Below, in pieces: positions 45,406-54,237 of a stretch of 64,000 nucleotides of DNA. The notes beneath the pieces are model-generated. The model was given only the letters and a program-made list of their open reading frames with translations. It was not told where the DNA came from and searched no databases. A program made the position numbers and the translations under genes. This DNA is from Acinetobacter sp. ANC 7912 (GTDB taxonomy: Bacteria; Pseudomonadota; Gammaproteobacteria; Pseudomonadales; Moraxellaceae): positions 3,038,001 to 3,102,000 of the forward strand of contig NZ_CP156795.1 of assembly GCF_039862785.1 (NCBI RefSeq), given 5' to 3'. Position 1 is the first letter of the stretch. Each line of letters starts with the position of its first letter.

Positions 45406-46212
45406 ATGACTGATTTAAGTTTAGGGCGTCTTGCCAATGGACAGACTGTGCCACAGGACCACACTGCAGCAGATATCAATCCTAATGCAGTCATCGGTGC
45501 TGAAATTATTATTGAGCAGCTACACAAGTTCTATGGCTCAGTCAAAGTCCTGGAAGATCTGGACCTGCATATTAAACCAGGTGAATTTATTGCGATTGTG
45601 GGTCGCAGTGGCTGTGGTAAAAGTACCCTGTTGCGTCTGATTGCCGATCTGGAACAACAGAGCTACGGCGAAATCAAGTTCAAGTCGGCGCGCCATATCC
45701 GTGAAGGCATTACTCCGGATGATATCCGGGTGATGTTCCAGGATCCCCGCCTGTTGCCATGGCGTAGCATCGAGCAGAACGTACAACTCGGTCTGCCTAA
45801 AGAAGAACATGCCAATGCTTCCAGCATGCTGGAAAAAGTAGGGCTGAAGGAAAAAGCCGGCCTATGGCCATCGCAACTGTCTGGTGGTCAGCGTCAACGT
45901 ACTGCACTGGCACGTGCCCTGTCGCACAAACCACGTATTCTGCTGTTGGATGAACCACTCGGTGCACTAGATGCCTTGACCCGTCTGGACATGCAGAACC
46001 TGATCGAGAAGCTATGGACTGAACAGGGCTTTACCGCGATTCTGGTGACGCATGACGTCAGCGAAGCGGTACAACTAGCTGACCGTATCATCCTGCTGGA
46101 TAAAGGCCACATTGCCAAAGAATTCCAGGTCGATCTGCCTCGTCCGCGTCAAAAGTGCCTAAAGTTCGCTGAACTGGAACAGCAGGTTCTGAATGCAGTA
46201 CTCGCGACCTGA
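45406..46212 (+). CDS. ssuB: Sulfonate ABC transporter ATPase
   Basis: About 268 residues. Walker [10 protein letters not shown] (about residues 66-74), Q-loop [11 protein letters not shown], signature [15 protein letters not shown], Walker [13 protein letters not shown] and H-switch VTHDV. The start is ATG 45406 with gaggag 6 bases upstream; a GTG is one codon earlier. Ends the sulfonate cluster and is followed by a terminator. Confidence 0.94.
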   Translation: MTDLSLGRLANGQTVPQDHTAADINPNAVIGAEIIIEQLHKFYGSVKVLEDLDLHIKPGEFIAIVGRSGCGKSTLLRLIADLEQQSYGEIKFKSARHIREGITPDDIRVMFQDPRLLPWRSIEQNVQLGLPKEEHANASSMLEKVGLKEKAGLWPSQLSGGQRQRTALARALSHKPRILLLDEPLGALDALTRLDMQNLIEKLWTEQGFTAILVTHDVSEAVQLADRIILLDKGHIAKEFQVDLPRPRQKCLKFAELEQQVLNAVLAT

Positions 46213-46585
46213 TTTATTTAAAAGCCATCTACTAAAAACCCGGATCTTCGATTTGAATCCGGGTTTTTTCTTTACATATCTTGTAGCACTTTTAAATCCT
46301 GCATGGAATCAGTCAGATTACATACTGCAAGTTAAAAATCACAATGTGATGTAATCGACATTTTCAGATAATGAAATTTAAACGATCTGAGCCAGTCCTA
46401 ATATCTTAAGTATTTTCAAAAGCTTGTTTTTAAGTGCAGGGAGTCGCCGATTTGAAGCAATTGCACAGTTGATCTACAGAATAAATCATCATTATTCAAA
46501 AAATTAGCCATGGACTTTATGCACAAATCTGATGATTTGCCGTACAATTGAATATTCCCCCTTTTTAATTGTTTTTATATTACTG
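46213..46585. other. Gene-free region between ssuB and the TetR gene
   Basis: 373 bp, with the ssuB terminator at 46234-46269 and then about 310 bp of AT-rich sequence that must hold the promoter of the TetR-type gene. I see no further element here. Confidence 0.4.
46234..46269 (+). terminator. Terminator of the sulfonate operon
   Basis: aaaacccggat / atccgggtttt stem with a 12-base loop and a T run, 22 bp after ssuB. Confidence 0.8.
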
Positions 46586-47212
46586 ATGGAACAAAAAAAG
46601 AGTACTCAAAAACGTAACCAGCTGCTGAACGCCGCCCTAGATGTTTTTTCCCTGTATGGCTTTAGTGGGGCAAGTCTGGACGAGATCGCACAAATTGCTG
46701 AAATGCATAAGTCCAATATTTTCTATTACTACGAAAATAAAGAAGCACTGTATGTCGAAGTGTTGACCACTGTACTACAGAAATGGCTAGCACCCCTGCA
46801 AACCCTGGAAGCCGATCTGGAACCAGCAGAAGCGATCACCAACTATCTGATGCAGAAAATTGAAGTGTCGCGTACCCAGCCGAAAGCATCGCGTCTGTTT
46901 GCCTTAGAAGTCATTCAAGGGGCACCGCATATTCTGGACATCCTGAAAGGCCCACTGAAAAAACTGGTGAAGCGTAAAGCTAAAGTGATCAGTAACTGGC
47001 AGGAACAGGGCAAGATCTCTAAAGACATCGACCCTGAACTGCTGATCCTGAACATCTGGGCAGTGACACAGAACTACGCGGACTTCGCCACCCAAATGGA
47101 AATGGTCACCGGTAAAACCCTGCGTAACCGCAGCATGCAACAGCGTGTGATCCAACATACGGTGCATATGATGCTTTATGGTATCCTGCCTCGTCCTGAA
47201 CAAAACGCATAA
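46586..47212 (+). CDS. TetR-type regulator, RutR-like
   Basis: About 208 residues. The helix-turn-helix reads ASLDEIAQIAEMHKSNIFYYYENKEALYVEVL; the C-terminal domain (EVIQGAPHILDILKGPLKKLVKRKAKVISNW..., ILNIWAVTQNYADFATQMEMVTG) follows the YcdC/RutR pattern. RutR controls pyrimidine catabolism in E. coli, but no rut genes lie nearby. ATG 46586 (MEQKKSTQ) is preferred to the upstream hydrophobic lead. It faces the sulfonate operon's end and could serve it or a distant target. Confidence 0.78.
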   Translation: MEQKKSTQKRNQLLNAALDVFSLYGFSGASLDEIAQIAEMHKSNIFYYYENKEALYVEVLTTVLQKWLAPLQTLEADLEPAEAITNYLMQKIEVSRTQPKASRLFALEVIQGAPHILDILKGPLKKLVKRKAKVISNWQEQGKISKDIDPELLILNIWAVTQNYADFATQMEMVTGKTLRNRSMQQRVIQHTVHMMLYGILPRPEQNA

Positions 47213-47227
47213 GTTTTGCTTGGCATA

Positions 47228-47248
47228 CGACCATAGTGATTATGGTCG
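47228..47248. repeat. Hairpin between convergent genes
   Basis: cgaccata (47228-47235) pairs with tatggtcg (47241-47248) around gtgat. No T tract on either strand, but it lies between two gene ends and may still end transcripts or stabilise them. Confidence 0.4.
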
Positions 47249-47272
47249 CCAACCCGATTATTGACCTTAGAA

Positions 47273-47836
47273 TTATTTTAACATCTGATATAAAAACAAT
47301 AGTTTTTGAGCGCCTAACAATAAGTTTTCCTCCCAGTCGAGATGTGCTGTGTCATTGGCACCATCGGTAATGTATTTCACAGAAATCAGGCGTATGCCGA
47401 GTTTCTTGCATACCTTGGCCAGTGCATAGCCTTCCATGTCGACCAGTTGACAGGGCACTTTCGGTTGTCCTGTTTCGAAGCTATCCCCGGTTCCACAAAT
47501 ACCCTTGGGCAAATGATCAAAGTAAGGCTCCAATTCAATCGCACCCGGGAAATGCTGATCCATCGGAGTCACGCCCACTTCAAAACCCAGCGGTGATACA
47601 TCCATATCGCGCTGCACAAACTGGCTCACTTCCACCAGTGCATGCGCATCAAAATGCGAACTGCCGGCGGTGCCCAGGTTCAATAAAGTCTTGCAACCGG
47701 TTTTTTGGATCACTTCAAACGCCTTGAAGGCTGCATTGACCTTGCCAATGCCACTGTAATGCACCTCTATACCCGCTTCTTCAAATAAGCCTTTGGATTC
47801 ATTGGGCAATGCCATAATCAGCGCATGGTCGGACAT
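47273..47836 (-). CDS. Nucleoside phosphorylase-family protein (MTAN-like)
   Basis: A 187-residue protein of the PNP/UDP phosphorylase fold. Visible blocks are ALPNESKGLFEEAGIEVHYSGIGKVNAAF at the start, LLNLGTAGSS, LVDMEGYALAKVCKK (ribose-binding Met-Glu) and VKYITDGAND with the catalytic Asp. This is the pattern of 5'-methylthioadenosine/S-adenosylhomocysteine nucleosidase, but the protein is shorter than the ~230-residue E. coli enzyme, so the substrate may differ. Single gene. Confidence 0.75.
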   Translation of the reverse strand: MSDHALIMALPNESKGLFEEAGIEVHYSGIGKVNAAFKAFEVIQKTGCKTLLNLGTAGSSHFDAHALVEVSQFVQRDMDVSPLGFEVGVTPMDQHFPGAIELEPYFDHLPKGICGTGDSFETGQPKVPCQLVDMEGYALAKVCKKLGIRLISVKYITDGANDTAHLDWEENLLLGAQKLLFLYQMLK

Positions 47837-48065
47837 CAGGTTTTCACTTCAATTTAAAATCACCGACTTATTAAAAGATAAACCCAGTAAGCCTGCAAAT
47901 AAAAATTGATTTCTTCCCCTGTCGCATGGATCACTTTTATTCCCACAAGAAATAAGAAAAATTGTGTAATTTTTATTTCAATTAGACAGATCAGTACTTC
48001 ACCGAAAATTTTCCGGCAAAAGAATTTTGCATAAAAACACAACAACAAGACGAAACGGAAAGATT

Positions 48066-49112
48066 ATGGCAATATATAGCCTTTCACATTTCCAAGCACT
48101 TGATTCGCCCATGAAGCTGCTCCGTCTAAATGCCTTAAGCTCCCATACAGAATTGCCAAAAACGGTGGTGACCATTGGTAATTTTGACGGCGTGCATTTA
48201 GGTCACCAGATGATGATCAAGCAGCTCAAAGCCGTGGCTGAACAGCAACAGCTAAAAAGTGTAGTGATGATCTTTGAACCGCAACCGCTGGAATATTTCA
48301 AAGGTTATGAAGCACCTCCACGGATTACTTCATTACGTGAAAAAGTTGAATATTTAACTGAACTTGGCGTGGACTATATTGCCGTGGCCAAGTTTGATGA
48401 AAGTTTCCGTAACCTGAGTGCAGAACAGTTTGCTGACATTTTAAAATCCAAGCTGAATGCTGAGCATCTGGTCTTAGGCGATGATTTCCACTTTGGCAAA
48501 CATCGTCAGGGCAATAGCGAATTCCTGCGTAACTACGGTTTTCAGGTCACGAATCTGGAAACCGTGGCACTGGACGGCGAACGTGTCAGCTCGACCCGAA
48601 TCCGTCAGACCCTGCAAGCCGGTGATCTTGCTATGGCTGCGAAACTGTTGGGCCGTCCTTATAGCATTACCGGCCGAGTGCAATATGGTGATCAGATTGG
48701 CCGTACCATTGATTTCCCGACCATTAATGTGCGCCTGAATCGTCACAGGCCTTGTCTGCACGGCATCTACGGCGTGGAAGTGGTCTGTGAAACCGAATCC
48801 TTAAAAGCGAAAGTCCAGACCAGCGATCCAAGTAAAAAAGGCATCGCTGGCTATGACCCAACCGGCCTGTTTGGTGCCGGTCATGTCGGTACCCGACCGG
48901 CTATCCAGCAGGAACATCCGGAATGGCGATTAGAAGTACATTTCCCCGAGGTTTCTGCTAATCTGTATGGCCTGTTAATGCGGGTGACATTCTTAAACTA
49001 TTTACATGGCGAAAAGAATTATCCTTCGCTAGAAGCCTTAAAAGCCGGAATTGATGACGATGTCGAGAAACTGCTTGAGTTTCGTCGAAATCATCCCAAA
49101 TTTCCCTTTTAA
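48066..49112 (+). CDS. ribF: Bifunctional riboflavin kinase / FAD synthetase
   Basis: Makes FMN and then FAD from riboflavin. The N-terminal adenylyltransferase domain has TIGNFDGVHLGHQMM and later SSTRIRQ; the C-terminal kinase domain begins at GRPYSITGRVQYGDQIGRTIDFPTINV. ATG 48066 has ggaaag upstream and is used here, but ATG 48111 (MKLLRLN) matches the usual RibF N-terminus better, so the first 15 residues are uncertain. First gene of ribF-ileS-lspA-fkpB. Confidence 0.94.
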   Translation: MAIYSLSHFQALDSPMKLLRLNALSSHTELPKTVVTIGNFDGVHLGHQMMIKQLKAVAEQQQLKSVVMIFEPQPLEYFKGYEAPPRITSLREKVEYLTELGVDYIAVAKFDESFRNLSAEQFADILKSKLNAEHLVLGDDFHFGKHRQGNSEFLRNYGFQVTNLETVALDGERVSSTRIRQTLQAGDLAMAAKLLGRPYSITGRVQYGDQIGRTIDFPTINVRLNRHRPCLHGIYGVEVVCETESLKAKVQTSDPSKKGIAGYDPTGLFGAGHVGTRPAIQQEHPEWRLEVHFPEVSANLYGLLMRVTFLNYLHGEKNYPSLEALKAGIDDDVEKLLEFRRNHPKFPF

Positions 49113-49176
49113 TACCCCGTATTTTTATTGTAAAACGTGTCTGTCAAATGACAGATTGAATTGGAAGACAACTTGC

Positions 49177-52023
49177 ATGAGCGATAAGCAAACTCCTGAA
49201 AATGCAGTGGATTACAAAGCCACGCTGAACCTCCCAGGTACTGACTTTGCAATGAAGGCAAATCTGGCAGTACGTGAAGTGAAATGGTTAGAAGAGTGGT
49301 ATGCCGACAACATTTATCAGCAGATTCGTGCGTCGCGTATTGGCAAGAAAAAATATGTACTTCATGACGGCCCTCCATATGCCAACGGTCAGATTCACCT
49401 TGGCCATGCGGTAAACAAGGTTCTGAAAGACATCATCATTAAAAGCCGTGTGATGGACGGCTATGATGCGCCTTACGTTCCAGGCTGGGATTGTCACGGT
49501 CTTCCAATCGAACTGAAAGTCGAAGAAAAAGTCGGTAAAGTCGGCGTGAAAGTAGATGCGGCAACGTTCCGTAAACACTGCCGAGAATATGCGTATACCC
49601 AAGTCGAATTACAGAAAAAAGACTTCGTGCGTATGGGCGTGTTCGGTGACTGGGACAACCCTTACCTGACCATGAACTACAAGCAGGAAGCAGACATCGT
49701 TCGTGCCCTAGGTGCGATTGCCAAAGCGGGTCATATCGAGCCAGGCCTGAAACCAGTCAACTGGTGTCTGGACTGTGGTTCATCTCTGGCTGAAGCAGAA
49801 GTTGAATACGAAGACAAAAAATCAGACGCGATCGACGTTGGTTTCTCTGTCGTTGACCTAGCTGATTTATCTGCACGTCTGGGCGTTGAAGTTAAAGATT
49901 CAACTGATATCGTGATTTGGACCACGACACCTTGGACATTGCCTGCCAACCAGGCCGTTGCCCTGCACGCTGAAATTGAATACCAGCTGGTGAAAGCACG
50001 CGGTGAGGAAAAAGCGGATCAAAACTTTATCCTAGCCAAAGATCTGGTTGAATCTGCAACTGAACGTTATGGATTCAACAGTGTTGAAGTGATTGCTGAA
50101 TTTGCCGGAGCTAAACTTGAAAATCTGGTGCTGCAGCATCCTTTAATTGCAGATCGTCAAGTGCCTGTAATTCTAGGCGAACACGTCATCGCAACTAGCG
50201 GTACTGGTGCAGTACATACAGCACCGGGCCACGGTGTAGACGACTATAAAGTAGGTCTGCAATACAACCTGAAAGTGGATAATCCTGTTGGTGGAAATGG
50301 TGTGTATTTACCAACTTCACCGATCTTCCCAGGCGAACACATCTACAAAGCCAATCCAAAAATTATTGCAGCATTGGGTGAAGCCAATAAGCTATGGGCG
50401 CATAAGCCAATCAAACATAGCTACCCACATTGCTGGCGTCACAAGACTCCAATTATCTTCCGTGCGACACCACAATGGTTCATTAGCATGGACAATAAAG
50501 GTCTACGCCAAGGTGCATTGAATGCGATCGAAAATGAGATCAGCTTCGTACCAGATTGGGGTAAAAACCGTATCCAGGCCATGATCGAAGGCCGTCCAGA
50601 CTGGTGTATCTCACGTCAACGTACTTGGGGCGTGCCAATCCCATTCTTCGTACATAAAGATACCAACGAGCTGCACCCACGTACCCCTGAACTGATCGAA
50701 GAAGTTGCAAAACTGATCGAGAAAGAAGGCATTGATGGCTGGTATAACCGTGAAGCCAAAGACTTCATTGGTGATGATGCTGAGCAATACAATGCGGTTC
50801 GCGATACTCTGGACGTATGGTTCGACTCTGGTACAACACACTACGCGGTACTGCGTGAACGTGAAGAGCTGCAAGATCCAGCAGACCTGTACCTGGAAGG
50901 TTCGGATCAACACCGTGGCTGGTTCCAGTCTTCACTGCTGACATCTATGGCCATCAACGAACGTGCGCCATACAAAGGCCTGCTGACTCACGGCTTCGTG
51001 GTGGATGAAAAAGGCCGCAAGATGTCGAAGTCGATCGGTAACGTGATCACGCCACAAGACATTATCAAAGATATGGGAGCGGACGGTCTACGTTTCTGGA
51101 TTGCCTCTTCAGACTACCGTTATGAAATGACTGCCGGTAAGGAAATCTTCAGCCGTGCATCAGATGGTTACCGTCGTATCCGTAACACCCTACGCTTCCT
51201 GCTGGCTAACCTGAATGGCTTTAAACCATCGACTGATGCATTACCAGTGGATCAACTGATTGCACTGGATCAATACATCCTGCAGCGTGCCAATGAAGTT
51301 CAGGACATCATCAAGAAAGCCTACGAAGATATGAACTTCCATATCGTCACCAGCGCGCTGACTAACTTCTGTATCAATGACCTCGGTGGTTTCTACCTCG
51401 ACATCATCAAAGACCGTCAGTACACCACCAAAGCGGATTCTCAAGCCCGTCGTTCTGCACAAACTGCGTTGTATCATCTGGTACAGGCATTTGTTCGCTG
51501 GATGGCGCCAATCCTGAGCTTCACTGCACAGGAAGCTTGGCCACTGATTCCTGAACAGTCAGAGAAATACGTATTCACTGCGGAATGGTATGACATTCCA
51601 TTGGCTTCTGAAGCGAATATCCTGACTGAGGCTGAATGGCAAACCCTGATTTCAGTAAAATCTGCGGTGAACAAGTTTATTGAAGCAGCACGTACCGCTA
51701 AAACTGTCGGTTCTAATCTGTCAGCTAAAGTTGAGCTTTGGGCCAATGACGAGCTGAAAGCTGTACTCGACAAGTTAGGCAATGAGCTGCGTTTCGTCCT
51801 GATTACTTCTCAAGTGATCGTAAATGGCTTTGATGCGGCACAAGGTGAAGCCTCTGATCTGGAAGGCCTGAACGTGAAAGTCTCTGCTGCAGACGGCGAA
51901 AAATGCGTACGCTGCTGGCACGTGCTGCCTGATGTAAACACCCATGCATCACACCCAGGCTTGTGTGGTCGCTGTATCATCAACTTGCCTACAGGCCAAG
52001 GCGAAGAGAGAAAATATGCCTAA
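49177..52023 (+). CDS. ileS: Isoleucyl-tRNA synthetase
   Basis: Class I synthetase, 948 residues. HIGH motif is HLGH in PYANGQIHLGHA; the CP1 editing domain has TTPWTLPANQAVALH; KMSKS is intact (GRKMSKSIGN, about residue 615). The C-terminal zinc site is CVRCW...CGRC. ATG 49177 is preferred to an upstream in-frame start. It overlaps lspA by 8 bases. Confidence 0.97.
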   Translation: MSDKQTPENAVDYKATLNLPGTDFAMKANLAVREVKWLEEWYADNIYQQIRASRIGKKKYVLHDGPPYANGQIHLGHAVNKVLKDIIIKSRVMDGYDAPYVPGWDCHGLPIELKVEEKVGKVGVKVDAATFRKHCREYAYTQVELQKKDFVRMGVFGDWDNPYLTMNYKQEADIVRALGAIAKAGHIEPGLKPVNWCLDCGSSLAEAEVEYEDKKSDAIDVGFSVVDLADLSARLGVEVKDSTDIVIWTTTPWTLPANQAVALHAEIEYQLVKARGEEKADQNFILAKDLVESATERYGFNSVEVIAEFAGAKLENLVLQHPLIADRQVPVILGEHVIATSGTGAVHTAPGHGVDDYKVGLQYNLKVDNPVGGNGVYLPTSPIFPGEHIYKANPKIIAALGEANKLWAHKPIKHSYPHCWRHKTPIIFRATPQWFISMDNKGLRQGALNAIENEISFVPDWGKNRIQAMIEGRPDWCISRQRTWGVPIPFFVHKDTNELHPRTPELIEEVAKLIEKEGIDGWYNREAKDFIGDDAEQYNAVRDTLDVWFDSGTTHYAVLREREELQDPADLYLEGSDQHRGWFQSSLLTSMAINERAPYKGLLTHGFVVDEKGRKMSKSIGNVITPQDIIKDMGADGLRFWIASSDYRYEMTAGKEIFSRASDGYRRIRNTLRFLLANLNGFKPSTDALPVDQLIALDQYILQRANEVQDIIKKAYEDMNFHIVTSALTNFCINDLGGFYLDIIKDRQYTTKADSQARRSAQTALYHLVQAFVRWMAPILSFTAQEAWPLIPEQSEKYVFTAEWYDIPLASEANILTEAEWQTLISVKSAVNKFIEAARTAKTVGSNLSAKVELWANDELKAVLDKLGNELRFVLITSQVIVNGFDAAQGEASDLEGLNVKVSAADGEKCVRCWHVLPDVNTHASHPGLCGRCIINLPTGQGEERKYA

Positions 52024-52555
52024 TTCACAGCAGAAAAAGGGCTTGTTTCAGTTCTATCCCCACAATTTGTGGTGGATAGGTCTGACTATTGTTTCAATTA
52101 TTCTGGATCAATGGACCAAATGGATTGCCAGTACTAGTCTGAATTATGCAGACCCAGTACCGGTCCTGCCCTTTTTAAATTGGACATTACTGCATAACTA
52201 TGGCGCAGCCTTTAGTTTCTTGTCCGATGCTGGTGGATGGCAACGTTATTTCTTTACCTCACTGGCAGGTCTGGTGTCGGTGATTTTCGTGTTCTGGCTA
52301 ATGCGTATGCCAAAGAACATGAAAGTCCTGCCTTTGGCTGTTGCCCTGATTCTGGGTGGCGCTGTTGGTAACCTGATTGACCGCGTGACGCTCGGCTATG
52401 TAGTCGACTTTATTCACGTCTATTATCAGGACAGCCACTTCCCTGCCTTTAACCTGGCAGACAGTGCCATTACCCTTGGCACTATTCTGCTGCTGATTGA
52501 TACGTTTTTCCTGGAAAAACACCGAATTCAACGTTTACAGGCGAAAAATGACTGA
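52016..52555 (+). CDS. lspA: Lipoprotein signal peptidase
   Basis: Cleaves signal peptides of lipoproteins after lipid attachment. About 179 residues, four membrane helices. Catalytic Asp pair: NLIDRVTLGYVVDF and FNLADSAIT. DQWTKW, and NYGAAFSFL, are typical. The start at 52016 overlaps the end of ileS, and its own stop overlaps the fkpB start by 8 bases. The window holds several lipoproteins that depend on it (bamC, both SsuA copies, the 41-aa lipoprotein). Confidence 0.96.
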   Translation: MPNSQQKKGLFQFYPHNLWWIGLTIVSIILDQWTKWIASTSLNYADPVPVLPFLNWTLLHNYGAAFSFLSDAGGWQRYFFTSLAGLVSVIFVFWLMRMPKNMKVLPLAVALILGGAVGNLIDRVTLGYVVDFIHVYYQDSHFPAFNLADSAITLGTILLLIDTFFLEKHRIQRLQAKND

Positions 52556-53030
52556 TTTTATTAATCCTAACGAGGAAACTCGTATCGAAGCCGGCTCTAA
52601 AGTCGACCTTCATTTCTCTGTCGCTATTGAAAATGGTGTTGAAATTGACAACACCCGTAGCCGTCCTGAACCGGTCAGTCTGGTGATGGGTGATGGCAGC
52701 CTGCTACCTGGCTTTGAAAAAGCCCTGTTTGGTCTGCGTGCCGGTGACCGCCGTACCGTTAGCCTTCCTCCAGAAGAAGCATTCGGTCCATGGAACCCTG
52801 AAAACATACAGAAATTTGACACGGTTAAATTTGCTGAACGTCCAGTCGAAGGCCACATGATCGAGTTTGAAGACAAGGCCAAACAAAGCCTGTATGGCGT
52901 GGTGAAATCGGTAAATGATGACATCACCGAAGTGGACTTTAACCATCCACTGGCGGGCAAAAACATTACTTTTGAAGTAGAAATCTTCAAGGTCACCCCT
53001 GCTGGTCAGCAAGGTGTGCAGTTGATGTAA
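52548..53030 (+). CDS. fkpB: FKBP-type peptidyl-prolyl isomerase (SlyD/FkpB type)
   Basis: A 160-residue cytoplasmic FKBP with the inserted-flap layout (VDLHFSVAIENGVEIDNTRSRPEPVSLVMGDGSLLPGFEKALFGLRAGDRRTVSLPPEEAFGP and then the flap region). The His-rich metal tail of SlyD is missing. FkpB follows lspA in E. coli also. Ends the operon and has its own terminator. Confidence 0.92.
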   Translation: MTDFINPNEETRIEAGSKVDLHFSVAIENGVEIDNTRSRPEPVSLVMGDGSLLPGFEKALFGLRAGDRRTVSLPPEEAFGPWNPENIQKFDTVKFAERPVEGHMIEFEDKAKQSLYGVVKSVNDDITEVDFNHPLAGKNITFEVEIFKVTPAGQQGVQLM

Positions 53031-53043
53031 ATCAATGCAAATC

Positions 53044-53068
53044 AAAAAGCGCCTTCGGGCGCTTTTTT
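53044..53068 (+). terminator. Terminator of ribF-ileS-lspA-fkpB
   Basis: aaaaagcgcc / ggcgctttttt stem with loop ttcg, 14 bp after the fkpB stop. Confidence 0.88.
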
Positions 53069-53149
53069 CATGCCTGATACAAATCCTCTCTATTCACTCC
53101 GCAAAATTCTGATTAATTTAAAATTAGTGAAGTAGAACAGGATAATAAG

Positions 53150-53692
53150 ATGAAAATTTACATCATAGTAGGCAGTGTGCGTGAGGGACGTACCGCGATT
53201 AAAGTGGCTGACTGGATCTTTAAGCAGATGAAAACCTATCACTTCAGTACAGTAGAGGCCGAAATTGTCGATCTGAAAGAATGGAATCTGCCTATTTTTG
53301 CTGGGGCACATCCACCACTCACCGGAATTTATGACCAGCCGAAACAGCAGGAATGGGCCGATTTTATCGCGCTGGCCGATGCTTTTATCTTTGTCAGTCC
53401 AGAATACAACCATGGCTATAGCCCGGCCCTGAAAAATGCCCTGGATTATCTGGGCAAGGAATGGCAGGGCAAACCAGCAGCTTATGTGGGTTATGGCGCC
53501 ACCAATGGCTCGCGTTCCATCGACCAGATCCGACAGGTCGGTACCCAGCTCGGCATGATCGATACCAATGCCATTGTCGAAATTCGTGACATCTTTAACC
53601 GTAACAAGGACTACACCTTTGAAGGCAATGAGTTTGACAATAAAACCTTACGCGCTGTGATCGACAAGCTGATTCAGTATGTCAGTGCCTAA
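53150..53692 (+). CDS. NADPH-dependent FMN reductase
   Basis: A 180-residue flavodoxin-like reductase (PF03358 type). The N-terminal FMN site is GSVREGRTAIKVADWIF; a second block is SPEYNHGYSPALKNALDYLGKEW. Reactions of the family include reduction of flavins, quinones or metals. It could supply FMNH2 to SsuD, but it lies 7 kb from the ssu operon and no genetic link is visible. No terminator can be seen before the first Csr/Rsm RNA. Confidence 0.88.
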   Translation: MKIYIIVGSVREGRTAIKVADWIFKQMKTYHFSTVEAEIVDLKEWNLPIFAGAHPPLTGIYDQPKQQEWADFIALADAFIFVSPEYNHGYSPALKNALDYLGKEWQGKPAAYVGYGATNGSRSIDQIRQVGTQLGMIDTNAIVEIRDIFNRNKDYTFEGNEFDNKTLRAVIDKLIQYVSA

Positions 53693-53753
53693 ATAAAATC
53701 CGACAGCCACGTCAGTTTTAACCTACACGGGAAGCAGAGATAACGGCTATGGG

Positions 53754-53776
53754 GTGACAGGCAAGCGGGCTATATT
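53754..53776 (+). promoter_or_regulatory. Promoter region of the first Csr/Rsm-type RNA
   Basis: A TATATT -10 lies at 53771-53776. GGCTATG at 53745-53751 is spaced 19 bp before it, and exactly the same GGCTATG-19 bp-TATAGT arrangement precedes the second RNA. No good -35 exists, which fits dependence on an activator. Confidence 0.5.
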
Positions 53777-53782
53777 AGAGCC

Positions 53783-53916
53783 ATAGCCGGACAGGATGTC
53801 CACCCGCGATACAAGAACAAGAAAAAGCGCATCTCAACAGGAAGTTGTTAGATCCGACAGGAGTCAGATCGTCATAGCACACTCAAAAGGCCTCGACAGG
53901 ATGTCGGGGCCTTTTA
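53783..53916 (+). ncRNA. Csr/Rsm-type regulatory RNA, first copy
   Basis: About 134 nt. Four hairpins show the CsrA-binding GGA in the loop: GGACA-gga-TGTCC (53789-53801), CAAC-aggaa-GTTG (53835-53847), GAC-agga-GTC (53856-53865), and the terminator itself (aaaggcctcgaca-gga-tgtcggggccttt, 53888-53913), whose loop is GGA. ACAGGAUGU matches the high-affinity CsrA site. The features match CsrB/RsmY/RsmZ-type RNAs that sequester CsrA, without clear sequence identity that I recall. The start site is inferred. Confidence 0.75.
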
Positions 53917-54012
53917 CTTTATCAGTTTTTACCAAGCTGAGTCATCCCACTGCCTTGCTGCAAAATTCAGCACTACTGTACGCTGTAGCGCACATAGATT
54001 GGGGAGAATTGA

Positions 54013-54044
54013 GGCTATGCTGACTACTAACCTGCACGTATAGT
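54013..54044 (+). promoter_or_regulatory. Promoter region of the second Csr/Rsm-type RNA
   Basis: GGCTATG (54013-54019), then 19 bp, then TATAGT (54039-54044). The same layout is found before the first RNA. Upstream ctgtacgctgtagcgc could hold an activator site. Confidence 0.5.
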
Positions 54045-54050
54045 ACAGAC

Positions 54051-54176
54051 ATACAGGACAGGAAGTCTTGAAGAATAAAAAACAATAAATGCAGCAGGAA
54101 GCTGACCGGTATGACAGGAGTTATACCTTTAGAATGAATCTGGAAAAAGCCCGGACAGGATGTTCGGGCTTTTTTC
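54051..54176 (+). ncRNA. Csr/Rsm-type regulatory RNA, second copy
   Basis: About 126 nt. Four hairpins again hold AGGA or GGA in the loop: AGGAC-aggaa-GTCTT (54055-54069), CAGC-aggaa-GCTG (54092-54104), GGTATGAC-agga-GTTATACC (54108-54127), and the terminator (aaagcccggaca-gga-tgttcgggcttt, 54146-54172). Motif order and spacing resemble the first copy, but stem sequences differ, indicating an old duplication under selection for the loops. Transcription ends in a strong T tract. The function as a CsrA sponge is inferred. Confidence 0.75.
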
Positions 54177-54237
54177 TTTTTCAGGTCTGCATCATTGAAA
54201 AGAGGACGCTTCCCGACCTTATTTCACAGCCAGTACC

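Noticed and set aside
47837..48065. Possible FMN riboswitch upstream of ribF
   Set aside because: None of the conserved FMN aptamer segments could be found in the region.
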